From Acholoe squamosa (taxonomy: Eukaryota; Annelida; Polychaeta; Phyllodocida; Polynoidae), in NCBI GenBank assembly GCA_949317995.1, contig OX439042.1:19881174-19945173 (forward strand): a stretch of DNA of 64,000 bases, read 5' to 3'. Every line of letters begins with the position of its first letter. Within the stretch, counting starts at the first letter, position 1. Positions 12,770-23,345 of this stretch are shown piece after piece. Under the pieces are notes generated by a model that saw nothing but the letters and a program-made list of their open reading frames with translations, made no database searches and was not told the DNA's origin. A program made the translations under genes and the position numbers.

Positions 12770-13006
12770 TACCGTATTCTCCCGCGTAGAAGACGCGCTG
12801 CGCGTATAGGACGCACCCCAAACTCAGCAGAGGCATTTTCACGTATAAGACGCACCTCTTAGGGCTCAATTTTGTAAATCCAGTACATTTCTATAGTAAA
12901 ATTACCCCTCGTATAAGACGCACCCCCAACTTGAGAGAAAGCTATAAGACGCCCCAGCATTTTGTTTGGCCTAGAGGACGCGTCTTATACGCGGGAGTTT
13001 ACGGTA
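12770..13006. mobile_element. MITE with TACCGTA...TACGGTA ends
   Basis: It starts taccgtattctcccgcgta and ends tatacgcgggagtttacggta as an inverted repeat. Inside, 'cgtataagacgcacccc' recurs. It is inserted in the 1.58-kb duplicated unit. TA at both ends would fit a Tc1/mariner-like target site, which is inference. Confidence 0.75.
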
Positions 13007-13834
13007 ATGTCTTATCCAGAATCTTTTACTTTTAGGCCCCTCAAATCTCTCTGAGAATCAATTCCCAGAGCGGGTATCAGTCTGTGCGCTCTCCGTAGAT
13101 TTCATCGATTTCTAGCATTGACATGGAGGTATGGTCCTTTCCCATAGAAAAAATGGTCACAGGGCCAAGAAATTTGACATGGTGATAGCCAAGGGGCACC
13201 ATCTGAGGCGCTGAGTGTTATTCTCTCTCTAGATGCTATAATTTACAGAAATATCTGGCTATAATGTATGAAAAACCCTCAGAAATATAATGTCAAAAGG
13301 AATAAATTCAACAAAATGCATCTTAACTCCATGTGTAATGGCTTAGATGGCCCTATTTTCACATTATTCAAGCTCCCCCATGTGAGGATGAAAAAATAAA
13401 CCAGATATGGTGAATACAAGGACATTTTATCAAGTGTCAGTAGACATTTATTGGCTGCATAGCTCGGGGAGAGAAAAATGAGGTTTTCCCCCGATGCATG
13501 AAAAGGCCTCCCATAGAGCACTGAGGACGATAGAAATAGATGGAAACAGCTGAGAATGTAAAATTCAGGTCGTTCTGACTCTGAAAACCATAATTTTGGT
13601 TACCTGGCACCCCCAAGAGAGAAGTATCAGGCTTGCGGACTGACACCAGAATATTTCTCATAAACCTCTCCAAGGCCGAAACTCCGCTACTACGATTTTC
13701 AGTGATTTCTCATTAATTCTATTGATTCCCTTGCCCTTTCTCACCATAACATTGTCAAACTGACTTACCCTAAGCAAAATAAACACATTTTAGCAAAATT
13801 TGACAAACTTGGTAGAAGGCCCTATATAGCCTGT

Positions 13835-14294
13835 AGAGGCTGCAGGACACTAATTATTTTCTCACTGTTGGCTTATATAGCATATGGGCGAAAATAAAAT
13901 ATTTGTGCGAATTTCTGGGCTTAGCCACTGTTATTTTCATGTAGGCACACATTTTTCCCATTAATTTAGGGCCATGAGATGTGGTACAATGTAATTAACT
14001 TTTCTGCTATCGACCGTAGAGTGCGGACATACCCAAATTTGGGGGTTTTGCAGTGAATGATTACAATAAATTCTGTAATTGAAAAGAGTGCACCCCCCTC
14101 AACTTACCCTCAAATATCAGCCTAAATAACACTCAAATCGATTAATATACATCCTAAGGATTAATTTGATGCCTGGTTTGCCTACCCACTGTCAGATTTT
14201 AGACCAATAATCATTGTACAACACCCTTCAGTGCGGAGCTACAAAGTGTCTCCTGCTGCCACCTCCCGCCAATTGGTGGCGGTGTTCTGCAACC
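13835..14294 (+). repeat. Copy 2 of a duplicated repeat
   Basis: It is near-identical to 12,256-12,705. A third, clearly diverged copy is at 28,660-29,112, so the family is older than this local duplication. Confidence 0.85.
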
Positions 14295-15334
14295 AAGAGG
14301 GGAGCATTTACGTCCACGTAACCTTCAGGTCCGTGGTAGGGTTGATAGGACGCACTTGGGTCTGTTTGAGACTATCAGCACCAAACGTGGTGCCACCTTG
14401 TGGGTATTGAGTAAACTAAGCTACCAATATGGCATAAGCTGCTCCACAGAGGCCTTTTTATGCCACACAAAGAAACTATTTTTCTAAATTACCTTACCTT
14501 TTTGCCAAGGAAACGAAAAGAAAGGTATTTGCTGTACTTTATCTAAAGAAGCTATTTTGACCCTTGGTGACATTGTCCCATTCTCCTGGGGCCTGTTGGG
14601 ATTTTTTTTTAACATCACATAAGCAAATCAATAAGGAAAATTGAGCTAAAATGAAAAAAAATTGCAGCCCCCCCCCAATGAAAAAAGAAAATTGGAAAAC
14701 TGTGACAAAAAAAAATATAACTATAGTAATACTTGCCCCCAAAAAAGTTTCATGAATATAGATAGAGAATTAACTGAGATATGATTTTTTGTTTGTTTCA
14801 GGAAAGCGCCCTCTAAGAACGAGTTCAAGTTGAATATGGAGATCTGGAGTTCATAGATGAATGAGAAATGGTATAACTTGACTCGTTAACAAAGGTTCAC
14901 TCACATTGGGTATGCCTAGGGTTATCTCACTTGGCATATTCCATTGTTCAAAACACGGAAAACTAAAGGACTCTAACATCAATCTGACTTACATATCCAA
15001 TTTCCTCCCTGTTGAAGGTAATCTGATCTATTTTAAAGCAGTTTTTGCTACAGCTCTGTTTGTATTAAGTCTGATCTGAATGTAGGATATCTCTCATTGT
15101 AGACTTGTATCAAAAGTAACTTAGGGTGGCGTAAACACTTTGACCCCTCCTGAGACCAGGGAGGCACAGGAAATGTAGCCTCTTTTTAGCGCAACTATAG
15201 TCCAATAACTTATATATAGATCAAAGAGGGATGTAAAAAATCTTCCGCACCTTATATCTTGGCTCTTTGGAAAAATTCATTCAAGTCAGTAACGCCCAAG
15301 GGATCAGTTTTTATTGCAAATATTCGAAACTGTG

Positions 15335-15712
15335 AGAATGTAATGGGCGTGAGCAAAGTGAACTCTTCAATAAACCACAGAAATGTTTGTCAAAACTACA
15401 TGATTATAGATCAGGATATTCGAAAATAGGTCCAAATGAATCACTATGAAGAAAAAAGGAGAGAAAATCAATATTGACAATACAGAAGAAAATGATAAGA
15501 ATGTAATGGGGATGAGCGTAATGGGCATGAGCGAAATGTCTTTCCCATGCTTCAAACAGCCATTGTGGCACTATATAACCTCTCCCAGCACTGGTCTAGG
15601 CCACTAAAATGATTTAAAATACTTCTAGGATGGATGTGAAATGCATCCAGCCTATTGACATTCTTGCTGTGCATTTTCCTCACGCCCATTACACTCACGC
15701 CCATTACATTTG
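15335..15712. repeat. Scattered direct and inverted 'aatgtaatgggcgtgagc' repeats
   Basis: Variants of aatgtaatgggcgtgagc occur near 15,336 and 15,499, and in reverse complement near 15,677-15,712 as two adjacent copies. A decayed copy is near 16,012. Origin unknown. Confidence 0.55.
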
Positions 15713-15838
15713 TCAAACAACCCCTCCATTTGGCATAACCAAGGCATGTAGAACCTCCATATTTGTCTTAAACGACTCATTAACAATAGATCTTCATATT
15801 AGGATTATTGAAAGAAAGAAAACATTGGAAAAGTCAAT

Positions 15839-15909
15839 ATCCCAACCAGGGATCAAACCCGGGACCCACAGATCTCGAGACCGCTGCTCTACCGCTGAGC
15901 TATCGGGAT
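15839..15909 (-). tRNA. tRNA-like gene or pseudogene, anticodon-loop CTCGAGA
   Basis: On the minus strand it folds as a cloverleaf: 7-bp acceptor ATCCCGA/TTGGGAT with two G-U pairs, D stem GCTC/GAGC, loop CTCGAGA (anticodon CGA, serine), 5-bp T stem CCGGG/CCTGG, and A and B boxes. The anticodon stem is weak and the variable loop short, whereas true tRNA-Ser has a long variable arm. It is therefore more likely a tRNA-derived repeat than a working serine tRNA. Confidence 0.55.
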
Positions 15910-16048
15910 GGTGCTTCATCCAGGAGAGAGTCAGAGTACAGTGGCTCCACCTGTTTTACCAGACAAACCTACCCTGCTACACTAGCATTTGCCATAGAAG
16001 CAAAATATTGAAAGTGAGGGGCATGAGCAAAATGGACTTGAAAAATAC

Positions 16049-16273
16049 TACTGTAAATTCTCTCGTATAAGCCGCACCCTCATAAAAGTCGAACCCCCGA
16101 CTTTGGAGGGAGCTGCATGTATAAGTAACTTTTGTTACTTGAAAATTGTAGATTTAGTACTGTTCTATGGAACTACAGCCTCCTATATTCAAAAAGAACC
16201 TAAGAACCTGACAGTGACATACCGGTATTTCAGCAGAATGTGTCTTATAAGGGTGCTCTTATACCGTAATACG
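16049..16273. mobile_element. Diverged MITE relative ('cgtataagccgcaccc')
   Basis: It starts tactgtaaattctctcgtat and carries the internal 'tataagccgcaccc' motif and a late 'cttataagggtgctcttata'. It is similar in layout to the TACCGTA family, but its right terminus is not a clean inverted copy. Confidence 0.4.
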
Positions 16274-17429
16274 GGGTAATATAAATAATATCTACTCCCT
16301 TTAGGCCCTAATTTATGATTTGGAAATGATTGTGTTCTTGGACTTGGTCTTGGACTTGGTTCTATTAATAGACTAGTCTAGTCTAAGTCACTCTTGGATT
16401 GTTTACTACTAAGTTAACTAAGTACTGTCGCACATCCAGGAGGAGCAATGAGCACTGTGGCGCCCTATATAACTCACGGCATATATGCGGCCGCACCGGT
16501 CTGTGTGTCAGTCTCAGAGTAGCCAGCACAGGGGTCACATCACCCAGACAGGCCAGAATGGCCAGTCTAGTCTAATGATAAGTCTATGGAGGTCACCCCC
16601 TTTTCCCATTAATATTTCTACTATTAAACCTGGAGCACTTTTGAGCACTCTTAGTGTATTGAATTCATAATGTCTTACACTACTGATATGTAGAAATGAT
16701 TTTTCAGAGACTCTCAATTTAATGTGCGAAATCCATTTTGAATGGGCTAATTATCAATTTTTGGACAGCCAACTGTCAACTGACAGACTCATCAAATATT
16801 GAACTATTCTCACACTGACAAGTATAAAACACATATCAGACATACATAGGGAATGGTGGTCAACATGACTAAAATCATCTATTCTTTGGATTATTCTTCA
16901 TTTGTCTATATTATGCTTATGAGATGCAGACACAGAAGTGTATGTTACGGCATGGGCGCCATATTTACTGTAGTGCTATCTAGATCAACTGACAGAGGGC
17001 GTACTGCTTGTCGCTCCTCCTGCGACACATCTATATAGAGGAACCGTAAACCGGGGTGACTTTAACTCGCAGGGGTCACTTTGGCTCACCCCCGAAAAAG
17101 TGTTGTTTTGATGCATACAAATACTATCTAGGCCATTAGACCAAGGAATATAGCATATAATATTTCTTTTAACCCAAAATGAGTATTCTATGATAAGTTG
17201 GATGATTTTTCAGGAGAATTTGCTTGAAAAAATTTCGAAGCAAAAATCTTTTTCAGGTTGTACCCATCACCAAAGAAAAACAAAACATGCTATACACGAA
17301 ATTAAAGCTTAGAATCTCAGGATTGCAGGTATGAATATGAATTTTAAGAAAAAAAGTAATTAAATCATTTATAATTCAAATTAATTCGTCAAATCCTAGG
17401 ATTGACATTTTCATCAAATAATGCAACTA

Positions 17430-17689
17430 TATATGAAGAGTTTGGTTCCAAAACGCAATAAACACCATTTTGAGGCCAATATTTCAAATGCCTACATATT
17501 AAAGATGGTCAATTGTTATAAGGAAACCATTTTCTTTGAAAAATATATTTTTCAGCTATCCAGAGTTTATTCATTAAAGATTTTATCATGATAGGACTAA
17601 AATTCACTCCAGGGGATTACTACAAACATGGGTAGATGCTGAAAATCTGGAATGGATTTGTTGCGTTTTGGAACCAAACTCTTCATATA
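17430..17689. mobile_element. MITE with perfect 29-bp terminal inverted repeats
   Basis: The left end (17,430-17,458, starting tatatgaagagtttggttcc) and the right end (17,661-17,689) are exact reverse complements over 29 bases. The interior (~200 bp) has no ORF. TATA-type flanks suggest a TA target site. Confidence 0.85.
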
Positions 17690-19014
17690 ATTGAATCAGT
17701 GTAAAAACATGTGTTTAACATGGGGATCATAATTTGAGATGAAATTAGGTCAGTAGGTCAAAGGTCAGTCCTAAAATAGGTCATTTTCTGCTTACTATAA
17801 GTATGTACTTTAGACCTTGTGACAGGTCTAACCTGAGTTCAATTAGGGGTGCAAATCTGTACTGGTAATTCTTATTGATGCAGCATTGGCAACTAGTAGG
17901 GATGTCATTGACATCAACCTTTTTCCCATGGGGATTATCACGATTTTTCTCTCAATATTGCAATTTATTGCAAAATATATTTATTAATTTTGATGCATTT
18001 GAAAAACAGTCTTGAACATCATGGCAACCAGCATTGTATACATGTATTTGCATCTTTCAATAAATAGACAAACGTTTATGAGGATTGGATCTGACAAAGG
18101 GTTGTCTTACGAGGTGAAGCCGAGTGAAATAACCCTCAGTCAGATCAAAACTTAATTTCTTAGTTAATGGTCAAATTACAATTTGACCTTTACATACAAG
18201 TAACTCAAATGATATTGGAAAAAACAATCATGTTGATAATTCCATGGGTTAATAGGTCTCCTTACTCCATGCAATATACACCAGAAGTTCAGTCAGCAGA
18301 TGCAAACCAGTCAATATGAAAACTCATGGGACCAAGGCCATTGCTGCCGGTCCTGCAGAAATGACCAGACTGTGGGATCAAATGTCTGGCTATAATGTTG
18401 GGCCATTTGCTACATTTTGGGTTTCATGGATTGCTGCACATGGCTCCTTATAAGCTGTTTCTTTCTAAAGACTAATATGTGTTATTCCTTATATAAGGAA
18501 CATACAGTATCACTCTTTAATGTTTGGTGTAATATATTCTTCAAGATTTATTTAGAATTCATTCATTATCCTATTTACATTTTGATGCAGGTGACAATCC
18601 CTGCAGTGTGTGCTGTGTTTTAGTGCAGTGCAGAGATATGGGGTGCATCCTGAGGTGAAATAAGGGCCTAATGTTGTTATATATGGATGATATTACATGG
18701 GTTGACAGAAGAAACTATGATCTTTGCATTCATATGAATATTTTGAGATTCCTTATGACCATATGGTACAATACAATACTAAAGTAGCCCAACTTTGATG
18801 TTCTGTCACTAATTAAATTGCCACCAATACAATCAGAATTAACACAGGATGTACCTCTAGTATAGGTTGTAAGAATCCCATTCATAGATCTGCACTAAGT
18901 ATAGTGCATTTTTGCGCATAGACATGATGTGTACCTTATAAATATTAGTCTATTTGGGACCAGGGCTGTAGAGCTCACCCCCGGGAGCTCACCTATGGGT
19001 GTGGACCACTAAAT

Positions 19015-19225
19015 TTGACATGGTGACATGGCAATTTCTTAAAATCGACATGTGACATGAGAGGTTCTTAGAGGTGACATGGGACATGGGGATTTAAGTG
19101 ACATGTGACATAACCATTTCTTAAAATCGACATGTGACATGAGAGGTTCTTAGAGGTGACATGGGACATGGGGATTTTAGTGACATGTGACATAACCATT
19201 TCTTAAAAGTGACATGTGACATGGG
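19015..19225 (+). repeat. Tandem 'gacatgtgacat' repeat, ~93-bp unit
   Basis: More than two copies of a unit containing 'cgacatgtgacatgagaggt' and 'gtgacatgggacatggggat' lie head to tail. No coding potential. Confidence 0.75.
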
Positions 19226-19401
19226 GGACCCCCCATCCACACCCCCTCACCTGGGCCTTCCATCAAAGCTGAGTGGGTATGGCCCTGTATGTAATTGTGA
19301 CTCAATATGGTAGCCATCACTGCACCTGTCAAAATTAGAGACTGAGGGGGGTAACCAAAAAAATAGAAAAAAAAGGTCTGGAACTCCCTTTAAATGCAAT
19401 A

Positions 19402-19512
19402 TACCGTAATCTCCCGCATATAAGGTGCGTCTTATACGCGAATCAGATCGTGGGTGGGTCTTATACACGGGGGACTGGTTGCCTTGAGTTGGGGGTGCGC
19501 CTTATATGCGGG
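19402..19512. mobile_element. Truncated TACCGTA-family MITE
   Basis: It begins taccgtaatctcccgcatat and includes 'gtgcgtcttatacgcg' and 'gcgccttatatgcgggg'. The other TACGGTA end is missing. Confidence 0.55.
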
Positions 19513-19753
19513 GTTTCTTCAAATGGTTAAGATGCTGATCATATATTTATTTTAATGCCACAAATGAGGTGTGACCGGAAGTAGATCTTAACTCTAACAT
19601 AAAATCATCCCATTATCTAAACATAGTTTTGAACATTTGTTCTTGAGTCAAATATATAGCAAGTGTATAGGAATGGGATAGTAGCTTCACCTGGTGGCAA
19701 TTCTAGGAATCATTCCATCAATGTTAAGGCATGTTAGGGAATGATTTAAATCA

Positions 19754-20195
19754 TCACTTTATCATATATAGCAAGTGTATAGGCCATTGGTCATTTTTCA
19801 CCCTTATGCAAGCTCTAAGGCAGTGGTTTTGTACCATGTCTAAATGATCTACCAGGGTTTTTGGACCAGAGTCTAGAACAAAACTACAATATTCTAATAT
19901 GGGCAAAACCATTTGTTTGTAGATACATAGAGCATTTTCATGATTCAAATATTTTACAATATTACGCAACTGTTTCAACTTTGATATACCCATCGGCTCA
20001 ACCTTTTTACAGTGCACCTTAAAATTTAAGTCTCTATCGATAATTACACCCAGATAGTTGAAACTCTCAACATTTGATAGAACAGAACCAGCCACAGAAC
20101 CTTGCATAATAATATTGTATCGCGCAATATTCTGTTGTACTGAGTGACACCCAAGTATGATGATGTCATCAAATGCATCAGATAAGTCTGGTGCA
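19754..20195 (-). pseudogene. Non-LTR retrotransposon reverse transcriptase fragment
   Basis: The minus-strand frame holds an FDDI box (near 20,165) in the position of the usual ADD catalytic motif, then YLGVIID..LNF and an IYKQMVLPILEYCSF segment. These are typical of the palm-to-thumb end of RTE/Jockey/CR1-type reverse transcriptases. Only about 145 codons remain, with no upstream palm, no endonuclease and no start. It is a dead 5'-truncated fragment. Confidence 0.7.
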
Positions 20196-20446
20196 TTGCT
20201 CTAGGACTACCTCACTAGCACACTCTTTTCAATTTATATAAATCCTATCAAAAAAACACTATCATGAAAATAGGGTACTAATTCCCTACAAGTTGACCTA
20301 TATTTCTGATATGAGAGTCAAGATACTGACCTAATTAGACTCAAATATTTTATCTCTGGAAGAAGTTGATTGCTCCATGTTCCATGACTTAGTTGCTTCT
20401 AGTTATGATGCGGAAGTAAAAAATTTTCAGTGCCCTGGCCACTTAT

Positions 20447-20681
20447 TACCGTAATCTCTCGCGTAGAAGACGCGCTGCGCGTATAAGACGCACCCCAAAC
20501 TTCGCACATGCATTTTCACGTATAAGACGCACATTTTAAGGGTGATTTTTGTCAATCCAGTACATTTCTACAGTAAAATTACCCCTCGTATAAGACGCAC
20601 CCCCAATTTCAGTACATTCTATGACCTCCCAGCAATTTGTTTGGCGTAGAGGACGCGTCTTATATGTGGGAGTTTACGGTA
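20447..20681. mobile_element. MITE with TACCGTA...TACGGTA ends
   Basis: It starts taccgtaatctctcgcgtag and ends gtgggagtttacggta. Like the 12,770 copy it has 'gacgcgctgcgcgtataaga' and 'acccctcgtataagacgcac' inside. Confidence 0.75.
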
Positions 20682-21867
20682 GATGGAATATGGTATATAC
20701 GGATATTTGCATCTTGACCTTTGACCTACTGACCTAATTAGTCTGAGATGTCACATTGATGATTATGATGCCTTTTATAACCTAAATCATAGGACACAAA
20801 GGTAGAGGCAATTAGGTTTTCCATATTATGTTATATTGCAGTTTAAACATTTCCTACAGAACTTGCAAAACCTATAGTTATGTTGTGTCTCTATGAAGAA
20901 AACATTTCTTGGCTCCCCTGACCCGAGTCCCCATTCCCTGCCCCTGTCAGGACCACATCGGGGCTGGGCTTGGGACCCCCTCCACTCATGTGGCAGGGAT
21001 ATTGCCAGGATTTTTAACAAGGGGACAGTGTGATAAGATATCAATTTTAAAAGATTTTGATCAAAGACTATATGGACTATTGCAGATTTCAATTAAAGAT
21101 AGAAATTCAAAGATATTATGATAGCTAAGAAGGTACAGCACAGCTGTAATGCCAGTCGGTTATTATAGATTAATATTTAAATATGATTGTTCGTTGGTAA
21201 TCTTCATGGGCAATTTTCATTTTAAGGGTCTCAACTTCCGCTGCATATGTCACACTGCTCTAGAAAATCCCCCATGTCAAATAAACTAATTCAGAAGAAA
21301 TAGGTGAATAGTAGACATTGAGATCTACAAGTGCTTTTTTAAATTTACAGATTTGGATGATTTTTAGTGGGTTTATCCTTAAAACATCACTAAAATATGG
21401 CATTTTCACAATGTCACACATCCATTTTTCATGCTTGATCTACCTTAACTCTTCCTTTACCAGAGTATTTCAGAGCAAATTTTGGGTTTTAGTTTGTAAT
21501 ATAAACTCTCAAAAACCGTTGGAATTATGTTAATATTCAAAATTGAAGGGAAATGGTGACCGGTTAAGCTAGGCTAATTATTTAGATAGAACAACACCTG
21601 AGTTTCCTCTATACCATTTTGTTGAGCCTGAAAAAATATACAAAGTCAATTTTCACCAAAAAATTAATACTATTTAACATTTTTCAGGATTTTTAGCCTA
21701 AATATTGATTAAATCTATAAAAAACTTTTAGGGTAGTTCAGGATTTTGTCTCAAGTTTGTAAAACTGCCATGCTAAAAGTATAAGAGATAGAGACTGACT
21801 GTTTGGACTCTCTGGAGAACTCAACTCAAGCTAGGTCTAACAAAAAAGTCAAATAGTTTCAATGGAT

Positions 21868-21938
21868 ATATGTGGATCAACACGGTAAAAGGTACACCCA
21901 GTAGGGGGTGCGCGGGCGTACCTTTTACCGTGTTGATC

Positions 21939-21946
<8 letters not shown>
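21868..21946. repeat. Second palindrome of the gtggatcaacacggtaaaa family
   Basis: It has the same arms as at 9,561-9,630, with a longer stem (tatgtggatcaacacggtaa paired to its complement) and a GC-rich loop (gtagggggtgcgcgggcg). It is followed immediately by a TA dinucleotide run. Confidence 0.85.

Positions 21947-21988
<42 letters not shown>
21944..21988. repeat. (TA)n microsatellite
   Basis: About 20 TA dinucleotides end in a short (TG)n run before the 22-bp minisatellite. Confidence 0.9.
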
Positions 21989-21989
<1 letters not shown>

Positions 21990-22001
<12 letters not shown>

Positions 22002-23345
22002 TGCTAGGGTATTCATAATGCGTTTCTAAGGTATTCATGATGTGTTGCTATGGTATTCATAGTGTGTTGCTAGGGTATTCATGATTGATTGATTGATTTG
22101 TGTTTTACAGCACTTTAGCGGCACTAAGTGGCTATCCCGTGCTTCACAGGTTGATAATTCAACAGAGGAATGTGTCAGTGCCCGCGCATATGTGCACCAC
22201 ACACATCCTGAGGGGATAGGAAAGAGGAGATATAGACCCTTTTAAGTGGGCTAGGGAAGCCCGCTAGGGTATTCATGGTGCATTGCTAAGCCATTCATGA
22301 TGTGTTTCTACGGTATTCACAATGCGTTGCTAAGGCATTCATGATGTGTTGCTAATTTATTCATGGTATTCATGATGCATTGCTAAGGTATTCATGGTAT
22401 TCATGATGCGTTGCTAAGGTATTAGAGGTACATTGCTAAGGTATTCGTGGTGCATTGCTAAGGTAGTCATGGTGCATTGCTAAGGTATTCATGGTGTGTT
22501 GCTAAGGTATACATAGTGCATTGCTAAGGTCTTCATGATGTGTTGCTAAGGTATTTATGATGTGTTGCTAGGGTATTAATGGTGTGTTGCTAAGGTATTC
22601 ATGGTGCATTGCTAAGCCATTCATGATGTGTTTCTATGGTATTCATGATGCGTTGCTAAGGCATTCATGATGCATTGCTAAGGCATTCATGATGCATTGC
22701 TAAGGTATTCATGATGCATTGCTAAAGCATTCATGATGTGTTGCTAAGTTATTCATGGTATTCATGATGCGTTGCTAAGGTATTCATGATGCGTTGATAA
22801 GGTATTAGAGGTAAATTGCTAAGATATTCAAGGTGTATTGCTAAGGTAGTTATGGTGTGTTGCTAAGGTATTCATGGTGTGTTGCTATGGTATTCATAGT
22901 GTGTTGCTAAGGTATTCATGATGTGTTGCTAAGGTCTTCATGATGTGTTGCTATGGTATTTGTGGTGTGTTGCTAAGGTATTCATGGTGCATTGCTAAGC
23001 CATTCATGATGTTTTTTCTATGGTATTCACGATGCGTTGCTAAGGCATTCTTGATGCATTGCTAAGGCATTCATGATGCATGACACATTTCTAATGTATT
23101 CATAATGTCCCTATTCCTAGTACTATGATGAAAATAGAATGAAAGGCATTCATGGTGTGATGCTAAGGTTTTTATGATGCCTTGGTAAGGCATTCATGAT
23201 GCATTGCTAAGGTATTCATGGTATTCATGGTGTGTTGCTAAGGTATTTATGGTGCTTTGCTAAGGTATTCATGGTGTGCTGCTAAGGTAATTATGGTGCG
23301 TTGCTAAGGTAATCGTGATGCATTCGTAAGGTATTCATGATGTCC
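21990..23345 (+). repeat. 22-bp minisatellite 'ttgctaaggtattcatgatg'
   Basis: More than 50 imperfect copies of a 22-base unit (ttgctaaggtattcatgatg plus two bases) make up this block. Two foreign interruptions are visible: about 22,081-22,262 (starting with gattgattgattg) and a shorter one near 23,100-23,140. Confidence 0.9.

Noticed and set aside
15839-15909. Functional serine tRNA
   Set aside because: The short variable loop and weak anticodon stem argue against a working tRNA-Ser; kept only as tRNA-like.
21990-23345. Possible CRISPR-like array because of regular 22-base repeats
   Set aside because: There are no distinct spacers; it is a tandem minisatellite in animal DNA.
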